Below are positions 23,780 to 36,582 of a stretch of 64,000 nt of DNA, piece after piece (position 1 is the stretch's first letter; each line of letters begins with the position of its first letter). Source of the stretch: Colletotrichum lupini (lineage: Eukaryota; Ascomycota; Sordariomycetes; Glomerellales; Glomerellaceae); NCBI RefSeq assembly GCF_023278565.1, contig NC_064677.1, positions 3,534,001-3,598,000 on the forward strand, read 5' to 3'. A program made the position numbers and the translations under genes. The notes under the pieces are model-generated. The model was not told the origin of the DNA. It did no database searches and was given only the letters and a program-made list of their open reading frames with translations.

Positions 23780-26420
23780 GCCACACGACCACTAGTCTCG
23801 GGTATATACATAAGCTAGGCTCTACGTAATTAGCATTCGAATAGATTAGATTAATTAGAGGCCGTTAATTAACTTATAGTTAATTAAATTATTTTAGTAA
23901 AAAGTACGGTAATTAGCAAATTAGCCTAATTTAACGTAATTAATAAAGTAGCCTAATTAACTACTTAATTAACTACTTAATTAACTATTAATTACTCTAT
24001 ATAACCTATAGCCCGTAATTTAGTAACTTCTTTTACTTTAGCCTCGTACTCTATTTTAACCTCGTACTTATTAATAAGTCTATCTATTTCGCCTTTTATT
24101 ATAAAATTAATATTATAAGCGCAATTCTTATTAACTAAATCTTATAATACGTTTAACTACGTAAAATTACTAATTAATTAAAATTGCGATTTTATAAGCG
24201 TTAATAACTAAAGAGCTTTTATAAGATTAATCGTATTATTATTAACTACGTTAATTACCTTATTAATAATAGCTCGTTAGTACTTTTATTATATTTCTAT
24301 ATTAAGCTCGTATATATTAAAATTATATATAATCTTAAGGCCTTGTTAAGTAGAAGTAGCCCTATTTAGCGCTAGAAGTACTATTAATAATAGCGGCGCT
24401 AATATAAATACTACTTTTACGCGTTTAATAGCTTTTTTATACTTAAATATAGAGGGCTCTTATTTAAAAAAGGTACTTCGATTAATAACTAGCTTTTTTA
24501 ATTTACTTATTATAACTACTATAATACTTACTATAGAGCCTTATAAATAACCCTTACCTCGGACTTATAGGGGATCGAGTAGGGGGATAAAAGTATTATT
24601 ATTAATAATAAGCTCTAAGTATTACTAAAACTAATATAAGTAGATCTTTTTTAGTAATATTAGGGTACTATCCTTAATATATTACTAAAAGACGTAGTAA
24701 TAAAATAGCTTATAAGTAGTTCGAATTAAGTAATATACGTACTTTTTTAATAACTTTTTTTAATAAACCTAAATTTAGCTATTTACTTAGCGTACTAAGT
24801 TCTTATAAAAGTCGCTTAAGGGTATTATAATATATATATAAACGCACTTTTTTTTAGAGTAATCCTATAATAATACTTAATACCTTAGCCTAGTAATAGG
24901 TTTAATAAGCGCTAATTATAGCTACTTAACCTATTTAAAAAATAATTAATTTATTAAATACGGCTTTAAAGTCGCTTATATAATAATAGACTTATACTTT
25001 AATACTTATATATAAGGATTTAATAATTAATATAATTAGGTAACTAAAGTACTTAATTTAGTTAACCTAAGTAAGTACGAGTTTCTCATACTATAGCTTA
25101 AGCTAAGTATTAATAACGTAATTAACTACTACCGCAGGGTACTTAGTAATTTAAAATTTAAATAATTAGTTACGAAAAAGATTACTCTAATCCGTAAGGA
25201 ATTATTAAAAATAAAGGTTATATATAACTACGCTGGTCTTGTCCTTCGTAGCCGGGCTAAAGTAACGCTAGGTCTAGGCTAGTATATTAAAATTAATATA
25301 CTAGTAATAGAGTATATATAGTACTACTTTAAATTAGGTATTATTATCAAAAGTATTAAGTAAAGTAATCTTATAATCTATATACGTAACTTATAAAAAA
25401 GGAATTTCGTAAGCCTAGAGTAATACTAATAGCTAGTTAATAGCTTAATTATAATTAGCTTCTTTTTTACTAAATAAAAAGTAGCTTACGACTTAGAAAG
25501 TATAACTATTATTAATTACTCTATAAATGTTAAATAACGGTATATTAAATCGGTTAGTTTTATATATAGAATTTATTAATGAAAACATCCGGATATTATT
25601 AAAATAAGGAAATCGTAGTAGTAGGTATAATAAATAAGCTCGTAATATAGCCCGCGTTATTATATTAAAAATAGTATTAATACTTCGTTAAATCGCGTAA
25701 TTAGTTAAATAACTACTTAATAAGGGTCCTACTACCTAATTCGTTACGGTAATAAGTAGTTAATATATTAAGTATATTACGGACGATAATACTACTATAA
25801 TTACTACTTTCTAACTATAGGCTTAAAAAGATTTAAATAGGTTAAATATTTTTATTTTATTAGTTAATAATTTAGTCCTTTTTATTATATAGTAGCGCAT
25901 AATAATAACGTATAAAAGCGTTAGTATTACTAAATAAGTAGTTATAATAGTTATAGAAGTCGCTAACGACGGGATAAAAGAACTAATTACTACTTAAAAA
26001 GCTAATAGTAATTTATTAGCGGTAGTTTATAAACGAAGTCGAGGATTTATAATGCTTATTTAAATAGGTTAACTTTACGAAGCGTTACTATTTTTAATTA
26101 TAATATAAGCTATGAGTATAGTAATAAATAATAATAATTAGCGCCCTAGTAGAGGGCTTATATTAAATAATTTAGACTGCGAAGCTAGCTTTATAAGTAG
26201 CCTTATTAAGTATTACTCTAGCTTTAAGTAAGCTAAAAAAGCGTTAGTTATAAAATAAGTAATCGTACTTTATATAACTATAATTATTATAATTAATAAT
26301 ATACTAATAAATAAAGGGATCGTTAACTTCGTAATTATTCTCTTTTTATAATATATTAACGTTAAGAATAGCTTTAATTAATAGTAGTAGCGACGGCGAG
26401 GTTAACGAAGTAGTAGTTAT

Positions 26421-26478
26421 AGGTAGGTAGGTAGGTAAGTAGGTGGGTAGGTAGGTAGGTAGGTAAGTGGGTGGGTAT
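26421..26478. repeat. GGTA/GGTG tetranucleotide microsatellite
   Basis: About fourteen units of GGTA with GGTG and AGTA variants lie between the AT-rich core and the right terminal repeat of the transposon. They form the first GC-balanced DNA after the RIP block. Confidence 0.85.
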
Positions 26479-26511
26479 GGGCAGCTGGGCTCCGTGGTCG
26501 GAGGTAGGGCC

Positions 26512-26569
26512 TGCCGCAGCCACACTTAGTAGCAGAATAGCGGGAGCTGCTGGCAGAATATCCTCGCCC
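26512..26569 (-). repeat. Right terminal inverted repeat of the transposon
   Basis: The complement reads GGGCGAGGATATTC inward from 26569, directly before the second AGCATTAG. The first differences from the left repeat are C-to-T type, at repeat positions 39 and 42. Confidence 0.85.
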
Positions 26570-26577
26570 AGCATTAG

Positions 26578-29500
26578 TTGTTAGGTCCTGGGTATCCTGA
26601 GGTGAAGCCCGGGGTGTCAAAGTGGACGGACGTCCTTGGGACCGTGACAGCGGCGCTACTCCTGCAAGATTTGAGACACGAAGAACCGGCGAGGAGGTAT
26701 CTGTACTTGGACAACTGGATCCTAGGCGCCTTTGGCATGCTGTGATCAAGGAATCAGGCAGGCCAAAAAGCCAAGGCCGTCAGGTCCGGAAGAAGGGGAA
26801 TTGTGTCAACCAGCATCGGAGAGATCGATACATCCGCATCGTGTCGGGCAGGCAGGCCTAGGGCCTGGCGGAAGGGCAATAATACTAGGACGGACTATTG
26901 CTGCTGATTTCAGTCACACTACCGCGAATGTGTGTTTGCGGTGTTGATGTCGCATGATATTGGTAGGCTGTACGGATAGCTAAAGTGAGTTGAAGGTGCA
27001 AAATGTCATCGGCGGCGCAAGCGAGGTTGACGAGGGGTTCATGGGACGGCGGCGACAGTTGAGGCCAAAGCAGCTAGGTGGACTTTCTGCGTTGCGACGG
27101 TCTCTACGACCAGTCTCGGCAGTCGGGATGGCGGTTCAGAGACGTGCAGTAACCCACTACTAAGTGTGACGAAAAGTGTGGGTAGCATGTACCGCTTGAC
27201 CAAGAGCGCTAAACGACGTTGAGTTCGAGGTGAGGTGAGAGAGACAGAGGAGGCTCGGATCCCGGTGATGAGATGTGAGGTTCGAGATGGTACTGTAGAA
27301 TCGGATTGTGAGGTTCTTTGCAAAGCTTCCAGAACGCTCGACGCCCGCTGCCCCCTCCCCTCTTTCTCACTTTCTCATCCTTTCCTTCCCTTCTTCCTCT
27401 TTTCCATTGCCTCGAGTTACCGAAGGAAGCCGTCGGCCACCGATGGATAAGAAAGGCAGAAGGCAGGTACTGACGATAACGATGGAAAGGTGTGGGTGAG
27501 CCTGTGAGGGTGAGAGTGAGAGTGTGTGGGTGAGATTGAGTGTGTGCCTGGAGAGAACGCCATCCTTTCGTATGCATGCTTCATCCCCCCCTCCTCCTTC
27601 TCTTACTTCCCCCCCTTGGGCCTTCCCCCTTCTCACAAGCACTTGCTCGCGCCTGACCTGCAAGTCACATCTCGTGAAAGTGGTTGGCCTCTGAGCAGAC
27701 TGGCCGGATGGCAGAAGGCGCGTCGAAGTCTGCATGGAAGGTCTAGCAAAAGCGCCGCCCGTTCTGTTGCACGGCGTAGAGGATGCGATGCCCTGCACCT
27801 ATCCTGCAATGGCACACTATGTTGCTCCTGGGCAGAGGCGCCACGGCGCAGCTAGTCCAGAAGGCAACAAGCCCAACAAGCAGGCCAAGGCTTCCATGAA
27901 TCCATAGTCCATCATAGCCTGTGCTTCTGTAGCATTCTAGAGGAAAGGGCCCTGGCCGGAAGGACTGGGGATGGAAGTGAGGGTGATCCGGTGTGATGAG
28001 ATGCTTCTTCCGAAGTGTTACGCTGGGGAAAAGTGTGTCGAGTTGCGTCGTGAGGTGTTGTGATGTGTATCAAGGAGAGAAGGGGAAAGGTTCCTCGGAG
28101 TTTGGATGTTAAACATTGACACAGGACATTAGACGATGGACGTTTGATGCCACTCGCTACCAGAACAAACGCAAGTGTGCCCTCAAAGTTCCTATTAGCT
28201 AATTGGAAGGTAAGGTAAACGTTAAGATCTTTGCTCGGCTGTCGTTCCCTCGAGTACCGGTGTGTATCCGTAGATTTCTCCAGTGCGGGCGGGAAAAGGA
28301 CTCCTGCATCCCGCCCGTCCTCTCCCCCCTCCCCCTTCCCCCTCTCCACATCTCGCAGACCTCGATCCAACCCGACCCAACTTACCCAACTCACCTCCCT
28401 CACCTTGCCTTGCGTCTAACACGCATCCAGCCAATCCGGCATGGGGCTGCTTCCTCTAGTTTATTACTTTATGTGTATCTGCATGTAGGTACTCGATAGG
28501 CTTCACCGCACAACAACGACAAGCCTTTTCATCACTTGACACCTGAGCCAGACTTTGAATTATCCAACGGCTACCGCGTTTAAGAGCCCATGCCAACCAA
28601 GACAGACTCGGAATATGGGTACGAACGGATACATGTGCGCTGCTCTCTTCAGGTGTCACAAAACTGTACCCTTTCATCACCTGTGGCTACGATCCATTCG
28701 GCTCTCTAATGTTGGCTGAGCTACGGATACCAAGTAATTATGGGATGCTCCATACGCGCCTCTACCTTACAGTAGGCCGGAATGAGCGCATCGGCAGACA
28801 GGGTTGCTGGGCTAAAGATAACAAAATCTCTTTCGCTCGAAACAACCGCCGATGATATTGGATATGGATTCAAAGTACGGATACACCAGACCCGTATGCC
28901 ACGGATATTAGACACATGCGAACTGCATCGCTCACTCCACCAAATAAGACCCATCAATCACCATAACCACCCACCACCACGACCATCACCATGTCCAACA
29001 TACCAAATCCGGTCATTGACAAGTCTCTACCGCGGTACATACCTGTCGCACTGGCACTCTATGGGCACGGGCGTCTTGCATCTGCTTGGAAATCAGGAAC
29101 AGATGCTGGAACGGGAACAAGAACAGGAACAGGAAATCTCCATCAAAAAGCTGGCCATGGGTCACTATGGACCAGAATTGCTCCGTCGTGGGGCGCGGGG
29201 GTTCACCCGTCGTCCATGTCCGAAGCTCTCTGACATGTCGCTTCACCCTCACACTTGACTCTCGCTGCCCTGTCCTGACTCCCACGAGTCCCACGCCCTC
29301 GCGCTGTTAACAAGTCACAAAGTCGCCAGGTGGTCAGTGTTGAGCGGGTGGGTTCCAAGATGACCGATGAACCACCCCGTCATCATCCTGGCCAGCTCGG
29401 TTCGAGGGAATGCGTACCGAGGAACACGGAACACGGGTGAGATCGAGTTACAAAGCACTTTGCCGTTAGATACCTGCCACTTGCCGCAGGACTCCCCGTC

Positions 29501-32500
29501 AAGACTATGTACCGACAGCGGCGGCCGACAGAGGCTCACTTGTAGCTTTCGCCTTAGACTCAGGCGCCGCACGCCTCACCCGCTCACTCCATCTCATATG
29601 CCTCGCCCTCACTTCAGGTGCATCCTCTGTCCGTATGAAGACAGATAGAGAGGAGACTGGCGACCGAAAACAGACACGGCCCGGCAACAACAGCAGTGAC
29701 AAGCATCATAGCATTCATCTCCGTGGCTGTTTCTGTCACATGCGATCCGCTCTTCTGCTCACATTGAGCGTCCATGTCTCGCTGTTCATGGACCTCAATG
29801 AACCTTTGCTCGACTTCTCTTGTCGCCGCAATCTTTCGAGAGTCATTATCTCAGACAAGAGTCTCGACCCCATGAGCCTATCGGCTGTTGACTGGGCCGC
29901 CTAGTCATCTAACCTAACCTAAGCTACTACGCTACGAAGACAGTCCATACGGGATTGCCCAGCTACCAAGACGCGGCTTCCATTGGCAGATGCTGCTTGG
30001 CCATGTCATTGGTTGGGTTGATCGATGGAGGAGGAGCAGCAGCCGCCAGTTCGTCCAAACATTGAACCTTGAACCTACCTTCATCTTTTCTTGTTCTTTG
30101 GATCGCAGAGAACTGCCAGACCAACGCTACTCGGACCACTAAGAATGTGTAAAACGAAAAGGGCTTTGCTTGGTTTCACTTCAAATCACAGATACCGACC
30201 TCGTCCCTCGTTTCGCTCATCCAAGCTTCAAGTACCGTTCCAGCCTCACCCCCGTCTGACGACAATTGTCCGCGTCGTTTTTAGCTCGCGGCGCCTTGTT
30301 CCTTGCCCGCAGCAGGCCGAAAGTTAATTGCACACAGGCTTGTTGTTCTTCATAGACGCCTCTCTCTGTCTGTAGTACCTACTCCAAAGAGATTCTGGAT
30401 GCAGAAGAAGCACGCAAGCTGGCTGGTTGGCTGGTAGCTAGACTCCTGGAGAACCCCCCCCCCCCCGGGCTGCCAATCATCCTGGCCACGGCCGCCGTCT
30501 CCGCCCTCGCCATTGTCGTTGTCCTTGTATGGACCGACCCTGTCCTGCCCTGCCCTGTAGCGCGGCAGATGCAGCAGCATTGCATCGCATCGAGTGGCTA
30601 GCAGGGGCCTTCGCTCAGGGAGCAGCAGGGTGGGTTTATGGTGGGTTTGCAAAAGGACCTGAGCTAGGTTGAGGCTAGGCGCGAAGAGGAGCAGCTGGGA
30701 GCCGGCGAGCCAGTCTTTTGCTCTTGAGTGCAGACGTTCATTTTGGAGACTGACGGACGGACTGACTGACTGCGCAGTCGTCACTGACAGGCTGCAGAAC
30801 GAAGACTGTCTCATCCTACTGTCTCCGACTCTCCCCTTCTCTTGACCGGACTTCTGACTGACAGCTGGTCTGGTCGAAAGCCCGGGCTAATCTGAGACTT
30901 GCCAACGTCGTCAGAATCCTAGCAAATGGAAACTGCCAGAGACGCTCCCGCAATGATGCTATTTCCGATGGATCTACCGTCAGTGTCTCGTCTTGCCCGA
31001 TCTACGGATACTCGTCTGTCAGAATCAGATACGCCGTACAAGGCCAGGCGAAGGCGGGAAGCAAGTAGGGGCTGGTTCGCGGGCTGGTTATGGGAACTGT
31101 TAATGTTCAGGGACCGATGAATACGAGTTGTTGGGGCCGAATATCTCATAGCAGGGATCTCAAGCGCCCAAAGGGAACATGTCGTCTCTCGTTCCTCGTT
31201 TGCTTGCCTTTAGTGGTGGGTGCATTGATCATTATCCGTCTCGTCTCCTCACCTTCAAGTTCTCCCCCCCGCAATCCTCTATCACGTCTTATCTCGTTGC
31301 CCTCCCGTGCTACAGGTTCTTTTGCGACGACCGGGCTGGATCTCCGTTCATCGTATGTCACCAGCCATGGATTGAACCTTTTTTCTCTCTACTGCGTACC
31401 TCTCCTTCTCTCCGTTTATCCTATCTCAATAGCGGAGAGCAGAGCGGATACCGACCACATTGATCGCGCTCTGTCTTTGCCCGGCCAAGTATTGTGCGAA
31501 GATGGCACTCAGTCCTCGCACGAGACGTTCCTGAGATTGCGTCCGGTTACACTACTCTCTCCAACTAAGAACCTACCGTGAAAGCTCCCGAACCAGATCT
31601 TGGAGATAATAGTTTTCTTCTAGGCTCTTACTCCGCATTCAACTCTCTCCTCTTCCCCCAATATCGACAACTATTACTAACAAGATAGAACGCCCACCAA
31701 AGCCACCCGCACCGCACCGCACCGCACACACTTTGAAATTTGGGGGGTGATGAATGAGGCATGCAACCCCTCCAAAGTCTGGATGACAAGGGGTCCCTGT
31801 CGCATCGTCCGGCCACATCTTGACCAGAACAACCTAAAATCGCGGGCAAGCCAGCGAGAGGCAAGGTACCTACGGATGCAGCAGTAGCCACAGCTCACAG
31901 TCGAGGGCCCTGGGCTCTTGTGCCTGCAATGAAATGGGGACTCCCTCTTTGCCTACCCTAGGGATCCCCTGCTCTTCAGACATCTGGCAATGGACCCGCT
32001 GATCTGCTCATCTTCATCCTCCCATTCTCGACTCCCACTCGCTATGCTCTGCCCGCCGCTCCTCTCTAGCCTTGCCTCCCACTCTTCGTTGTGTCTCTCG
32101 AGCTCTTACCTCCCGCATCCACTAAGATCGAGAGAACGGCCAGGAACCCAGAGACGAGGCACACTCCCCGACCGCCGCTCTCTTCTCACACACCCAGACA
32201 ACCCGGCTCGCCTTCACGTAGGTTTCTCTCCATCCGTCCAAGTCGCCCGCCCCTGGTCTCTCTCACTCACTTTGTCTCTCTCTTGCCATTTTATGCTGGG
32301 TGCTGTGCTCCTCCAAGCATCCTCTTACACTCATTCTCTCTGCCCCCCCACCCCCATCGGTGCTCTCTCAAGTTGCCTCCTACCCCCCGTCAACGCACAT
32401 GATGTACTTTCAGACTGCCTGTGCAATACCTGCTTCTCTGCCCCGGACGAGTTGCTTGCTGAGGCCCAGGATCCTCGCACGCCGCTTGTGTATCTCTAGC

Positions 32501-32834
32501 CAATCTCTCATCCATGTAGCCAATGGTTGCCAACCAGAACGCTCACCACCTCTCGATACATATATACACTCCTCGTCCCCGAGGCTTGCCACACTTGGAT
32601 GTATTACTGTGCCTCTTGACTTATCCTCTCGCTTTCATCTATTGCTCTCCTACCTCTAGCGGTATACCATCTTTTCCCAGAATACCATCACTTCGTCCGT
32701 ACCATTGCCGGACTGCCTTACTGTCCGACATCGATAGTACCCTGCCTCCTCCCTGACTGACAGCCGGTCTCACAAACGCGCTATAAAACGCATTCCACAC
32801 TTTCATCCCACATTCAACTTGAACACAGTACAAG
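26578..32834. other. 6.3-kb non-coding region upstream of the Zn2Cys6 regulator gene
   Basis: No supported gene. Contents include a GA/GT-rich stretch at about 27490-27545, a C13 run at 30454-30466, and long pyrimidine-rich DNA from about 31980 to 32400. Developmental regulators in filamentous fungi often have long upstream regions, so part of this may be regulatory or a long 5' leader; that is inference. Confidence 0.5.
32782..32788 (+). promoter_or_regulatory. TATA box of the Zn2Cys6 regulator gene
   Basis: TATAAAA stands 53 bases upstream of the ATG at 32835, which would give a leader of only about 20-25 bases from this promoter. Another, more distal promoter is possible. Confidence 0.5.
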
Positions 32835-35485
32835 ATGACTGCTCCCATAACTCAACAACAATCCGCGCAAGCTAAAGATGCTGCCGCTGCCGCTTCGGTC
32901 CGGAAAAGGAGAAGACGCGCTCCCGCCGGTGGCGCTGCCGACGACTGCTTCACCTGCTCCAAGAGGAACGTCAAGTGTGACCGCAGACGGCCCTACTGCT
33001 CACAATGTCTCGAAATCGGCAACGAGTGCTCAGGCTACAAGACTCAACTGACCTGGGGCGTTGGCGTTGCCAGCAGAGGCAAGTTGCGCGGTCTGTCTCT
33101 TCCCATTGCAAAGGCACCTCCAGTGGCCGGAGTTGCAAAGAAGTCACCCTCGCGTCCCCGCGCAAACTCCACGGCTACCAGCGCAGGCTGGGCCGATGCA
33201 GACGACATGTCTCGAAGGAGTCCGCGCAACGATGCCGGCTTCTCACCAGAGCACATTGTCTCAACACCCACGACACCCTACCCTCACAGCTACGACATGC
33301 TCTCCATGTCACACCCCGAGCACACACCATCAATGACTGCTGGACACTGGGGCGGCCTCCCGTACTCAAATAGTATGCCGACGGATGGTCCCAACTACAG
33401 GAAGTTGGGTGCTCACCTGGGACCTCTTCCCATCTCAAGCGCGCTGTCTTCCTCACTCGAGTCCGTCAGCGATGGCGATTACATGTCCCCCATGAGCCAT
33501 TCTTACTCAAGGGACGATATCCCCTTCCTCCACAGCCCCAACGTCATGTACGATGGCTACAGCACCCACGGCTCGCCGGTGCCTCAGAGCCCCATCTCTG
33601 CCATTCTTATTGACCAGAGAGCCGCCCCGACATCGTGCCCGAGCCTCGTGTACGCCCCATCCGAACATAGCTCCAGTCTCACATCACACATGGACAACTT
33701 CGAAAGCCAGTTGAGTCAGAAACTGATGCGGGAGTGTGACACTTTGAGTAAGACGCCCTGTTCGGCTGCTCTGCTTTAGGATCAGACTCGCTGACGTGAC
33801 GACTTTTAGGCGTACCCGAGATGGATGCATACAGCACGAGCTGCAATTCCAACGGTCATGTTTGGACATCGCCCCCTCCGGAAGAGATGTCACCCCATCA
33901 TTCGGATCACCACGCTTCGGCTCAGTGGCCCACCATGTTCGAGCCGCAGGCCGTCCACGTCAACTCTGACCTCATTGCAAAGATGCCCTTCTTCATGGAC
34001 TACTACAAGAACATCATGTGCCCGGGCATGGTCTTCATGGACGGACCCAGCAACCCCTACAGAGAACACATTCTCCACCTGGCTTCGAGTAGTCAGAGCC
34101 TGCAGCATGCCATTTGCGCTTTATCAGCCTGCAACCTGCGGATGAAGCGCAGACTCAGCTTGGGCCAGGACACACGTGAACTCTCCGAGAAGCTCATGGC
34201 TGAGAAGTCGACCGCCGAGTCCATGGCGGACGCCCAGCCCGAGGACCAATCCCTCTCCGAAGAGTACCAGCACCGCAACCTGGCTGTCCACCTTCTCAAC
34301 CAGCAGCTCAACGATCCGGCCAAGTCCAGCCACGACTCTGTCCTCGCCACGATCCTGCTTCTCTGCCACTACCGCATGGTGGAGTCGGGCATCGCCAAGT
34401 TCCACACTCAGTTCGCCGGCGTCAAGAAGATCCTCTCTATGCGGCGATCACATAACCTGGCGCCCTCCCGCGACTCTGCATGGATGGAGGCCATCTTTAC
34501 CTACTTTGACGCCATCTCGGCCAGTATCAACGACCGGGAGGCTCAGCTCAACTCTACATTTTACGGCGTCATGCCCGACGCTCAATTGCTTCCCCCTGGC
34601 GCTGAGAACCTCGTCGGCTGTGACCGTGAGCTCTTCAAGACCATCAGCAAGCTGGGCAGACTTAACCTCCTCTCTCAACACCGCTCGGTCCAGAACCTCG
34701 TCACCAGCCCTATGGCGCGCAACATGCCTTCGCGCTCGCAGTCACCCCTTAGCTCGCCCCTGGGTCACTCCTTCAAGAGCAACCTTAACGGCCTGCATCA
34801 CCAGCAACTCGGTGACATCTACAGCTTGCCGGGTCACCGTTTCGACGGCAACGGGTTCGGCTCTACCTTGGACGACGACGAGTTTGTATCTTCGACGCTC
34901 TGCTCATCGGCAACGTACGACGACAACCGCAACAACTTCTGGAGAGAGTGGAAAGAGGCCCGCGTCGCCCTCCAAAGCTGGGAGTTCGACTCGGCCCGCC
35001 TCCACGCCTCCCTCCCTTCCCCCGCGACCCCAGCCCAGGTCCGGGACTTGGGCTCCCTGTCCGAGGCGTTCCGCTACGCGGCCCTGCTGTACACGGAGCG
35101 CCTGGCGTCGCCCAACGTCCCCTCGACGCACAGCAACTTCCAGAACCTGGTCTCGCAGGTGGTCTACTATGCCACGAGCCTGGAGGCGGGCAGCCAGGCG
35201 GAGAAGTTCCTCCTGTGGCCGCTCTTCGTCGCGGGCAGCGAGTGCGTCAACGAGCTCCAGCAAAACATTGTCCGGAGCAAGTGCCGCGACATCATGGGGC
35301 GCTCTGGCTACATGAACAACCTGGCCGCGCTCGACGTGCTGGAGAGGCTGTGGGCGGGCGAGTGGAAGGACAATGAGCCTCGGAGCCCGGCGGCCGTCAA
35401 GCTCGAGGCGATGCGCCGGGGTCCGTTCAACTGGACCAGGTGCATCGGGGGTCCCGGTGTCGAGGTAGAGTGGATCATGTTTTAA
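32835..35485 (+). CDS. pro1: Zn2Cys6 transcription factor, PRO1/RosA/NosA type
   Basis: Two exons, 32835-33747 and 33810-35485, give 862 residues. The intron (62 nt) has a GTAAGA donor, GCTGAC branch and TTTTAG acceptor; an earlier TTTAG would lead to an in-frame stop. The binuclear zinc cluster has Cys38, 41, 48, 55, 58 and 65 (CX2CX6CX6CX2CX6C), preceded by a basic RKRRRRAP stretch. Just after it comes TWGVGVASRGKLRGLSLPI, a block I associate with the PRO1/RosA/NosA regulators of fungal fruiting-body development. A Ser/Pro-rich middle is followed by a helical region of the Fungal_trans_2 type (MPFFMDYYKNIMCPG; HYRMVESGIAKFHTQFAGVK). At 862 residues it is longer than the roughly 690-residue PRO1 proteins I recall, so the symbol is tentative. 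The protein is nuclear and DNA-binding by family. Confidence 0.85.
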
Positions 35486-36582
35486 GGGTGTCTTTTTTTA
35501 CTTTACTGCAACTTTGCTGCAGCTCGCTTCGCCTTGCGGAGCTGGATGGTATGGATCATCAGGAGTTTTTTTTGCAGGGGAAGTGAAAAAGGGAACACCA
35601 AAAAAAGAGCGAGCAAGGGGAACTCGGGAAGCACGACCACGAGTCACGCGCAAAAGAGAGAGCTGTCGGAGTGAGCGCATGTGTTTTCTTTTTTCCCCCT
35701 TGCTCCGGCTGGCAAGCTGGGCTTGGAAATCACGACTGATGAGATGAGAAGAGGGGCGGCGGTGGTGGGTGGCATGGTCTATCTGATCTGTAAACCTGTA
35801 CAATAGCAAACTACGACGACTTTGTGGGCATACATACTTATGATGCGGCGTTAATCAAGGGAAACTGGGAGGCAAATAGGATCGTCTCTTGGACGTGTAA
35901 GCCTCAAGATTGGCTGATTGCATGGGAATGGGGATGACTTGGGGAGTCTGATGGAGATAGCTTCCAGAATACAAATACCATGAGAAAGGCGTACATAATT
36001 TCCATCGCACATACTTTGATCTTGCCAATTCCGTTCTCAAGAGGCTTCTAAACTGACAGCTGCCGCTCACTGAGCAACAGCCTCCCACAGCAAGGTCAAA
36101 ACGCCAACTTCAACAGCACTCAAAGGCCGATGGCGTTGTGATGGCGTGCTCTATCACGATGGTACCTGCGTTGCGGTACCGAAACAACCGCCAGGCGGCG
36201 GCGCGGCGGATCCTCCTCACTCACCCCTCAACTCCGACTCAGGGTCCAGCTTCTCAGTATGCTTCAATTCCACGGAGTACTTGCCATTGTGTTCCAGCGT
36301 CTCATTGCGTTGAGCTGTGTAGAACGCAGGCGCAAGCTGAGTGGTGAAGGGAGGGGGGTGCGAGTGAACGAGGGGAGTGTAGTATACACGTCAAGAAATA
36401 GGGGGTGAGATGGGAATAGACGAAGGGGGTGTGGAGGAGAGTAAGGTTGGTACCCAGGTATTTGCCCTCCCGCTCTGCCCCGGTCCAAGACTTGTAGGCA
36501 CGGCTTCGACCAAGCCCAGATCCACCACTTTGTCCTAGGGGACCTGGTCTCTATCCAGTCTAAGTACCTTGTTATCGAAGAA
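35486..36582. other. Intergenic region downstream of the Zn2Cys6 gene
   Basis: About 1.1 kb with no recognisable gene. A purine-rich stretch at about 36345-36430 precedes the second AT-rich block. Confidence 0.5.

Larger units (their letters stand above)
23714..26577. mobile_element. RIP-destroyed DNA transposon, hAT-like (8-bp TSD, long TIRs)
   Basis: The 8-bp target duplication AGCATTAG is present at 23714-23721 and 26570-26577. Between them an element of 2848 bp (23722-26569) begins GGGCGAGGATATTC and ends with the inverted copy. The first 38 bases of the two ends match exactly in inverted orientation; similarity continues to about 58 bases, and the first differences are all C/T or G/A transitions. 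Each end holds two TATTCTGC units, possible subterminal transposase sites. The interior from about 23822 to 26400 is extremely AT-rich and TpA-rich, almost lacks CA and TG dinucleotides, and has no usable frame, as expected from RIP. An 8-bp duplication is typical of hAT elements; the superfamily is an inference because no transposase can be read. Confidence 0.85.

Noticed and set aside
30454..30466. C13 run as a possible assembly gap or error
   Set aside because: Plain homopolymer; length may be unreliable, but no frame or feature depends on it.
34176..35315. 379-codon frame rich in Ser, Arg and Pro inside the Zn2Cys6 gene
   Set aside because: Overlaps a strongly supported exon in another frame; a GC-driven shadow.
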